Source: an uncultured Actinomycetes bacterium
Lineage (GTDB): Bacteria > Actinomycetota > Actinomycetes > Nanopelagicales > Nanopelagicaceae
Assembly (NCBI GenBank): GCA_903932705.1
Contig: CAIZHC010000298.1
Location: 1-10,593 of the forward strand
Reading direction: 5' to 3'
Length of the DNA: 10,593 nt
Both the position numbers and the translations under genes were made by a program. Shown here one piece after another: positions 6,776-10,593 of this stretch. Each line of letters begins with the position of its first letter. Positions within the stretch are counted from its first letter, which is position 1. Under the pieces are notes generated by a model. That model worked only from the letters and a program-made list of their open reading frames with translations. It made no database searches and was not told the DNA's origin.

Positions 6776-6853
6776 CTTTTCTCGTGGCAAAGAGTGCGAC
6801 TGTCACCTCTTTAGTACAGACTTCACCTACAAATAATTGATTCCGAGAAAAGT
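6775..6853. repeat. Long-spaced inverted repeat between the exporter and nuclease genes
   Basis: ACTTTTCTCG (6775-6784) and CGAGAAAAGT (6844-6853) are perfect 10-bp complements separated by 59 bp. The left arm begins at the last base of the exporter stop; the right arm ends 8 bp before the nuclease ATG and abuts the weak Shine-Dalgarno TAGG. Inside lie AAAGAG (6789-6794) and CTCTTT (6807-6812) with GAC-T-GTC between them, a second nested pairing. The RNA could fold as a two-level stem. Function is unknown. Confidence 0.4.
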
Positions 6854-6861
6854 AGGTCATC

Positions 6862-7535
6862 ATGGGCGAACCACGCGCCGCTATTAGTCCAAGCCACCTT
6901 ACATATGCATGGGGGGATTGCCACCGCTGTTTGTGGCTTCAATACAACCACTCTGTCGCAGCCCCAATTCAGATGCCTTTGATCGGTGATTTAGCCGATA
7001 TGCAAGAGCGGTACTTTATCGGCGCCAAAACTTCAGATATGCACCCTGACCTTCCAGAAGGTCGCGTCCACTCACATGGTGGTTGGGTTGCCTCAAAGAA
7101 TATTGTTGTTGATGGGGTCGATTCAGGACTCTTCATTCGTGGCAAGTATGACTTGCTCCTTGAATTTGCGGATGGAACTTTGGCATTATCGACTGCAAAT
7201 TGCAGAAGAAGGATTACGACAAGAGCACTTTCTATGCCCCACAGCTTGAGGCTTATGCCTTTAGCCTGGAGAACCCACAGAAAGATGAGGCAAAGAAGAT
7301 TTCTTTGATTGGTCTCTACACCTGGTCTCTCGATCGCGCCTCAGGCAACCTAACAACTGGCTTTGGCTACCGCGTTAATAGCTCATGGTTTCCTGCAGAG
7401 CGCAATCCCATTGCACTTCAAGAGCGTTTATCTGATTTGGTTCGCATGGTCCAGGGTGAATGTCCACCCTCAAAAGATGGTTGCTCAGTCTGTGATTACG
7501 TATCTTCCAGAAGGGAAGTATTAGGGAACGGTTAG
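6862..7535 (+). pseudogene. RecB/Cas4-like PD-(D/E)XK nuclease gene split by a one-base frameshift at the active site
   Basis: Two overlapping frames, 6862-7308 and the frame ending at 7535, encode successive halves of one protein. Adding a single base near 7184 restores a continuous reading of 224 residues. The reconstructed protein has D97 in IRGKYDLL, then DGTLA joined to IIDCKLQ, giving D111-x-K113, and Q128-x3-Y132 (QLEAY): the PD-(D/E)XK plus QxxxY arrangement of RecB-family nucleases. Cysteines flank the core (C20, C23 in DCHRC; C201, C208, C211 in ECPPSKDGCSVC), reminiscent of the Fe-S cluster of Cas4/AddB, though that is inferred. As given, the first frame would make 148 residues lacking the catalytic D-x-K and ending in out-of-frame sequence. 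I see no slippery heptamer for -1 frameshifting, so a real lesion or a sequencing/assembly error is more likely. ATG 6862 has a weak RBS (AGTAGG). The stop overlaps that of the convergent acyltransferase. Confidence 0.75.
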
Positions 7536-8224
7536 TTCTCTTCTTGCTTCTTCAACTCTGCCGCAATCGCGTTCTTTGCATCTGAAGCGTATGTATCCAC
7601 ATAGACCTGGCCGGAGATCTTTTGAATTCCTTGCATGATCTCATCGGTGACCTGACGCAAAAGGGTTAGGTCGCTGGAATCGCCATTGAAATACATAGGC
7701 TCTCCAAAGACCATCTCCACACGACGAACCTTTGGAACTACTTGACCCGTTGGTTGAATTTCAGCGGTGTTAAACATTGCGACAGGAACTACTGGAGCTC
7801 CTGAATCAATTGCCATGCGCGCGATACCGGTGCGTCCTTTGTAGAGACGACCATCAGGCGAGCGCGTACCCTCTGGATAAATTCCGATGCAATTACCTTC
7901 TTCAAGAAGTTTAAGTCCGGTACGAATTGCGGCTTCGCTACGTCGTCCACCTGAACGATCGACTGGAACTTGGCCCAGCGCTTGGAAGGTAATTTTCTTG
8001 ATGAAACCTTTGATGCCGGGTGATGTGAAATATTCACTCTTGGCCATAAAGGTTACTTTGCGTGGAACGACAAGTGGCATGAAGACCGAGTCACTAAAGG
8101 AGAGGTGATTCGAGGCAACGATGACTGGACCAAGGTTGGGGACATGACGTAAGCCAGTTACCTTCGGACGAAAGAGCACCATGAGGATCGGGGTCAGAAA
8201 TGACTTCAAGAATGTATATGCCAT
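7532..8224 (-). CDS. 1-acyl-sn-glycerol-3-phosphate acyltransferase-like protein (PlsC family)
   Basis: A membrane-associated acyltransferase of 230 residues, a usual length for bacterial PlsC, expected to acylate lysophosphatidate to phosphatidate or a related lipid acceptor. Motif I NHLSFSD (39-45) carries the catalytic His40 and Asp45; YPEGTRS (116-122) is the phosphate-binding motif III; KGRTGIARM (129-137) and VVPVAM (145-150) complete the set. A hydrophobic N-terminus (about 3-18) and Arg/Lys patches suit membrane contact. ATG 8224 follows GGGAGGG, a strong but somewhat distant RBS, with AAGG closer. The C-terminal 25 residues are charged. It lies near an esterase, a glucokinase and an acyl-CoA ligase. 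Several PlsC paralogues usually exist per actinobacterial genome, so the exact acceptor is uncertain. Confidence 0.92.
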   Translation of the reverse strand: MAYTFLKSFLTPILMVLFRPKVTGLRHVPNLGPVIVASNHLSFSDSVFMPLVVPRKVTFMAKSEYFTSPGIKGFIKKITFQALGQVPVDRSGGRRSEAAIRTGLKLLEEGNCIGIYPEGTRSPDGRLYKGRTGIARMAIDSGAPVVPVAMFNTAEIQPTGQVVPKVRRVEMVFGEPMYFNGDSSDLTLLRQVTDEIMQGIQKISGQVYVDTYASDAKNAIAAELKKQEEN

Positions 8225-8271
8225 GCCTTACTGCCCTCCCTGATTCTCTTCGCGACGCCACTTAAAACGTC

Positions 8272-8290
8272 AGGGGTCTAATTTAGGGGT
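8272..8290. repeat. Short direct repeat AGGGGT x2 in the acyltransferase-hydrolase divergent region
   Basis: AGGGGT at 8272-8277 and again at 8285-8290, a 13-bp period, within the 95-bp gap between two divergent genes. On the minus strand TAAATT between the copies is a possible -10 for the acyltransferase. This may be a regulator site or chance. Confidence 0.2.
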
Positions 8291-8319
8291 TAAAGGCCAC
8301 TCTGTGACACCATCTGAGC

Positions 8320-9441
8320 GTGAGCAATATTGCAAACTCGGAGAGTTTTTACCTTTCTGGGCCTTCTGGCGGGAAAACAGGGGTTTTGATACTCCATGGC
8401 TTCACCGGCTCCCCTGCCTCCGTGCTCCCATGGGCGGAAGGGATACATGAAGCTGGCTTCACCGTGAGTGTGCCGCGTATCGCCGGTCACGGAACTAAGT
8501 GGCAGGATCTCAATGAGAGCACTTGGCAGGACTGGTATGACTCAGTTGAATCCGCCTTTCTCACCTTATCTGCGAGTTGTGACCGGGTCTTTGTAGCCGG
8601 GTTTTCAGTCGGTGGCGCGCTCGCACTCAAATTAGCTCAGGTTCGCGGCAGTGAAATCGAAGGACTGCTTCTTCTCAATCCCTCAATTTACGATGATCGA
8701 AAATTCTTTAAAATCCTTCCCCTCCTCAAGCGCCTCTTATCTTCGGTCAAAGGTGGACCAAGTGATGTTGCTAAGCCTGGAGCTCCTATTCACGGGTATT
8801 CCCGCCTTCCGCTCAAGGCTTTGGATTCATTGCGCTCACTCTGGAAGATTGTTGAGCGAGATCTCTATTTAGTAGACCTTCCCATTCTTATTGGTTACTC
8901 CATCAATGATCACGTGGTCAATCCAAGTTGCAGCCACACAATTATCGACAACGTCTCCTCCCCCAGCATCCGGGAAATTATCTTTGAGCGCTCGTTCCAC
9001 AATGTCTCACTCGATTACGAAGTTGAGGATTTAATTGCTGAGAGCGTTGAATATCTACAGGATGTATTGAGCGGTGAGTTTGAAGCTGCAAATCAGAGCG
9101 ATGAAGATCAACTCATTGATGCGGAATTTGAATCCATCGTTTCGCAACTTTCATTAGATGAATCGGCGCCAACAACATACCTCGATGAGTTAGATCGGAT
9201 GGAAGATGAACACTTCGAACATCCAAATCCAAAGTTGCCTGAAGTTGATCAATCAGCACGTATCGCGCTCGCCTGTTTAATCGGCGGCCCGGCCTACTTG
9301 CTTCTCGAATACACCACAGGATTCTCATTCTTTGGAACCGGACCATGGCCAGGTGTCTTACTCTTTATTGGTGGCGTGGTCGCCTCGATTATTCGCTTAT
9401 CTCGAAATGAAGATGACTTTGATGATGGAGCGGAAGTTTAA
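8320..9441 (+). CDS. Alpha/beta hydrolase (carboxylesterase/monoacylglycerol-lipase-like) with a C-terminal two-TM extension
   Basis: 373 residues in two parts. Residues 1 to about 252 form an esterase of the Est30/monoglyceride-lipase type: oxyanion motif LHGFTGSP (25-32), GHG (56-58), nucleophile elbow GFSVG with Ser96, Asp197 in NDHVV, and His227 in SFHNVSLD, a complete triad. Residues about 255-310 are a low-complexity acidic linker. Residues about 313-331 and 342-360 are two hydrophobic segments, followed by an acidic tail ending DDGAEV. The extension is not part of the Est30 family (about 250 residues), so this is a fusion or anchored form, with the catalytic domain probably cytoplasmic. 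I recall small actinobacterial membrane proteins with similar acidic DDGAxV ends, which may be the fusion partner. GTG 8320 is the first usual start after an in-frame TGA at 8305; no clear RBS. It stops 3 bp from the convergent glucokinase stop. Confidence 0.85.
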   Translation: MSNIANSESFYLSGPSGGKTGVLILHGFTGSPASVLPWAEGIHEAGFTVSVPRIAGHGTKWQDLNESTWQDWYDSVESAFLTLSASCDRVFVAGFSVGGALALKLAQVRGSEIEGLLLLNPSIYDDRKFFKILPLLKRLLSSVKGGPSDVAKPGAPIHGYSRLPLKALDSLRSLWKIVERDLYLVDLPILIGYSINDHVVNPSCSHTIIDNVSSPSIREIIFERSFHNVSLDYEVEDLIAESVEYLQDVLSGEFEAANQSDEDQLIDAEFESIVSQLSLDESAPTTYLDELDRMEDEHFEHPNPKLPEVDQSARIALACLIGGPAYLLLEYTTGFSFFGTGPWPGVLLFIGGVVASIIRLSRNEDDFDDGAEV

Positions 9442-9444
9442 GAG

Positions 9445-10392
9445 TTAACGTCTAGCCAAATCAGCAACGCCAACTAGTCCTGCATCATTTCCAAGCTCTG
9501 CAACCAATACCTTTGGAGCGGGGTGCTTTCCGTTAAAAGGCATATATTTCTCAATGGCGGCGCGCGTTGGTGTCATCAATAAATCACCAGCATCAATCAC
9601 TCCACCACCGATAACAACGCATGCTGGGTCAACAATCACGCAGATTGATGCGATTCCTGCACCTAACCAATCACCAGTTGTGTTGAAGGCTTCAACTGCA
9701 AGTGGATCACCTTCGCGGGCGGCATCAGTAATGTGATTTCCTTTTATTCCTTCAATGGTGCCATCACCGCGCGCCAGCAATGCAACAGCGCGAGAGGGTT
9801 CTTTTTCAATTGCCTCCAAGAGATGGCGGTGTAGCGCGGTTCCCGATGCATATTGTTCGAAACATCCCAGTGAGCCGCATCCACATTTATGACCGCCGGG
9901 AACTAATCGCATATGTCCGAACTCTGCAGCAACTCCAAATGCTCCGCGATAGAGCGCTCCATTATTTACAAGTCCGCCACCAATTCCAGTACCGACGGTG
10001 ACCATCATCAATTCACTTTCACCACGGCCCGCTCCATAAATTGCTTCACCCCACGCGGCGGCATTTGCATCATTTTCAATAACGATCGGAAGGTTGATCT
10101 CGCGGGAAATTTCTAGTTGGAGATTTACGCCATTCCAATCGGCGATATTCGGAGTGGCGAGCATGGTCTGACGATCTGAAGAGACGAATCCAGCGGCTGA
10201 AATTCCGACTGAGGTTGCGGGAAATTGGGAGAGCAATTCTTGAGCGACACCGATTATGGTTTGGGTCAGCGCGCTTCCGCCAGCTTTCGGGGTGTCTTCG
10301 CGGTGAGTGGTCAGAATATTTCCCGCAGAATCCACAACGCCACCGAGGACCTTGGTTCCCCCGATATCAATGCCGATGCTCAAATTTTCCAC
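9445..10392 (-). CDS. ROK-family glucokinase
   Basis: A cytosolic sugar kinase phosphorylating glucose (or a close hexose) with ATP at the 6-position. At 315 residues it has the usual actinobacterial length. DIGGTK (9-14) is the phosphate-binding loop; ENDANAAAWGE (107-117) holds the catalytic Asp108; GTGIGGG (134-140) is the second glycine motif; EFGH (157-160) with C170, C172 and C177 of CGCGSLGC forms the ROK zinc site. No N-terminal helix-turn-helix precedes the kinase, so it is a kinase rather than a ROK repressor. GTG 10392 is fixed because an in-frame TAA lies 12 nt upstream. That TAA is part of TAATCT, a -10 placed for a leaderless message. Its product, glucose 6-phosphate, is the substrate of the Ino1 encoded nearby, though the genes are far apart here. 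It is divergent from an acyl-CoA ligase gene. Confidence 0.93.
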   Translation of the reverse strand: MENLSIGIDIGGTKVLGGVVDSAGNILTTHREDTPKAGGSALTQTIIGVAQELLSQFPATSVGISAAGFVSSDRQTMLATPNIADWNGVNLQLEISREINLPIVIENDANAAAWGEAIYGAGRGESELMMVTVGTGIGGGLVNNGALYRGAFGVAAEFGHMRLVPGGHKCGCGSLGCFEQYASGTALHRHLLEAIEKEPSRAVALLARGDGTIEGIKGNHITDAAREGDPLAVEAFNTTGDWLGAGIASICVIVDPACVVIGGGVIDAGDLLMTPTRAAIEKYMPFNGKHPAPKVLVAELGNDAGLVGVADLARR

Positions 10393-10398
10393 TTGCGA

Positions 10399-10404
10399 AG
10401 ATTA
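10399..10404 (-). promoter_or_regulatory. Likely -10 of a leaderless glucokinase transcript
   Basis: TAATCT on the minus strand is followed by exactly 6 nt and then GTG 10392. It fits TANNNT and there is no Shine-Dalgarno at the usual distance. A -35 match is poor. Confidence 0.45.
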
Positions 10405-10441
10405 CCTTGCCCTAGCCCATGAAAGTTCGGCTCTTTCCCAC

Positions 10442-10447
10442 TAGCGT
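10442..10447 (+). promoter_or_regulatory. Possible -10 of a leaderless acyl-CoA ligase transcript
   Basis: TAGCGT is followed by exactly 6 nt and then ATG 10454. No Shine-Dalgarno is visible in the preceding 20 nt (TTTCCC then CTAGCG). Together with the minus-strand site for the glucokinase, the 61-bp gap would hold two back-to-back promoters. Confidence 0.4.
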
Positions 10448-10453
10448 TCTCGC

Positions 10454-10593
10454 ATGATTGAGACCTACCTGCCGGCACTGGCGCCGCACCCGACCTCAGG
10501 GAACATCACCAGCATCATCACCGATCGAGTGGCCAAGGAGCCAGGACGCGTCCTACTCTCCCGCCCACTTGGAAATGGCTGGCAGCCAGTAAC
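10454..10593 (+). CDS. Long-chain fatty acid-CoA ligase-like protein, N-terminus only (cut by window edge)
   Basis: 46 codons are visible. The start MIETYLPALAP is followed by GNITSIITDRVAKEPGRVLLSRP and NGWQPV, which resembles the N-terminal opening of AMP-forming acyl-CoA synthetases of the FadD15 type (a short helix, xxPxRVALxR, then a short turn with W before the catalytic part). None of the adenylation motifs is inside the window, so the assignment rests on this opening and the neighbourhood of lipid genes. The family activates long-chain fatty acids to acyl-CoA with ATP. ATG 10454 is probably leaderless. Another AMP-ligase subfamily is possible. Confidence 0.6.
   Translation, partial: MIETYLPALAPHPTSGNITSIITDRVAKEPGRVLLSRPLGNGWQPV

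Noticed and set aside
7164..7308. Programmed -1 ribosomal frameshift in the nuclease gene
   Set aside because: The direction of shift would be right, but I find no X-XXY-YYZ slippery heptamer in the overlap, and no family precedent for frameshifting within the D-x-K motif. A one-base deletion or sequence error is simpler.
1..10593. Mobile element, CRISPR array, prophage or defence island
   Set aside because: No transposase, integrase, regularly spaced repeats, tRNA-type attachment site or toxin-antitoxin pair was seen. The Cas4-like nuclease stands alone among housekeeping genes.

Overview
The window reads like an ordinary chromosomal stretch from a free-living actinobacterium with intermediate G+C (about half by eye). 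The evidence is the actinobacterial short-form inositol-3-phosphate synthase with a PadR regulator directly upstream, a CxCx4C ROK glucokinase beside a long-chain acyl-CoA ligase, a PlsC-like acyltransferase and an esterase, frequent GTG starts, and several start codons placed as in leaderless transcripts. Small intergenic gaps and modest G+C would fit a streamlined freshwater lineage such as Nanopelagicales (acI), but that placement is an inference. I see no mobile element, CRISPR array, rRNA or tRNA.

Layout. Positions 1-1259 (minus) hold a class-III PLP aminotransferase resembling glutamate-1-semialdehyde aminomutase, cut off by the left edge. A 272-bp divergent region with a hairpin and two palindromes separates it from a DHA2-type (14-TM) MFS exporter at 1532-3031 (plus). 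A 39-bp perfect inverted repeat containing a 6-5-6 Nur-like box precedes a NiCoT nickel/cobalt permease (3121-4308, plus). A strong bidirectional terminator (4320-4351) separates that from ino1 (4365-5453, minus), which is coupled to padR (5450-5992, minus) by a 4-bp GTGA overlap. Two near-identical 13-bp palindromes lie between padR and a divergent LysE/RhtB exporter (6125-6775, plus). Next comes a RecB/Cas4-type PD-(D/E)XK nuclease gene (6862-7535, plus) broken by a one-base frameshift just before its catalytic D-x-K. Its stop overlaps the stop of a convergent PlsC-like acyltransferase (7532-8224, minus). An alpha/beta hydrolase with a membrane-anchored C-terminal extension follows (8320-9441, plus). 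It converges with a ROK glucokinase (9445-10392, minus), which diverges from the start of an acyl-CoA ligase gene (10454 to the right edge).

Functional themes. The padR-ino1 pair makes inositol-3-phosphate, the precursor for phosphatidylinositol and inositol thiols. The acyltransferase, hydrolase, glucokinase and acyl-CoA ligase form a lipid and central-carbon neighbourhood that I recall being partly conserved in Actinobacteria. The permease is probably nickel-regulated. I did not find a clearly new multi-gene system. The points most worth a second look are the Nur-like operator, the frameshifted nuclease, the twin padR-lysE operators and the hydrolase-membrane fusion.
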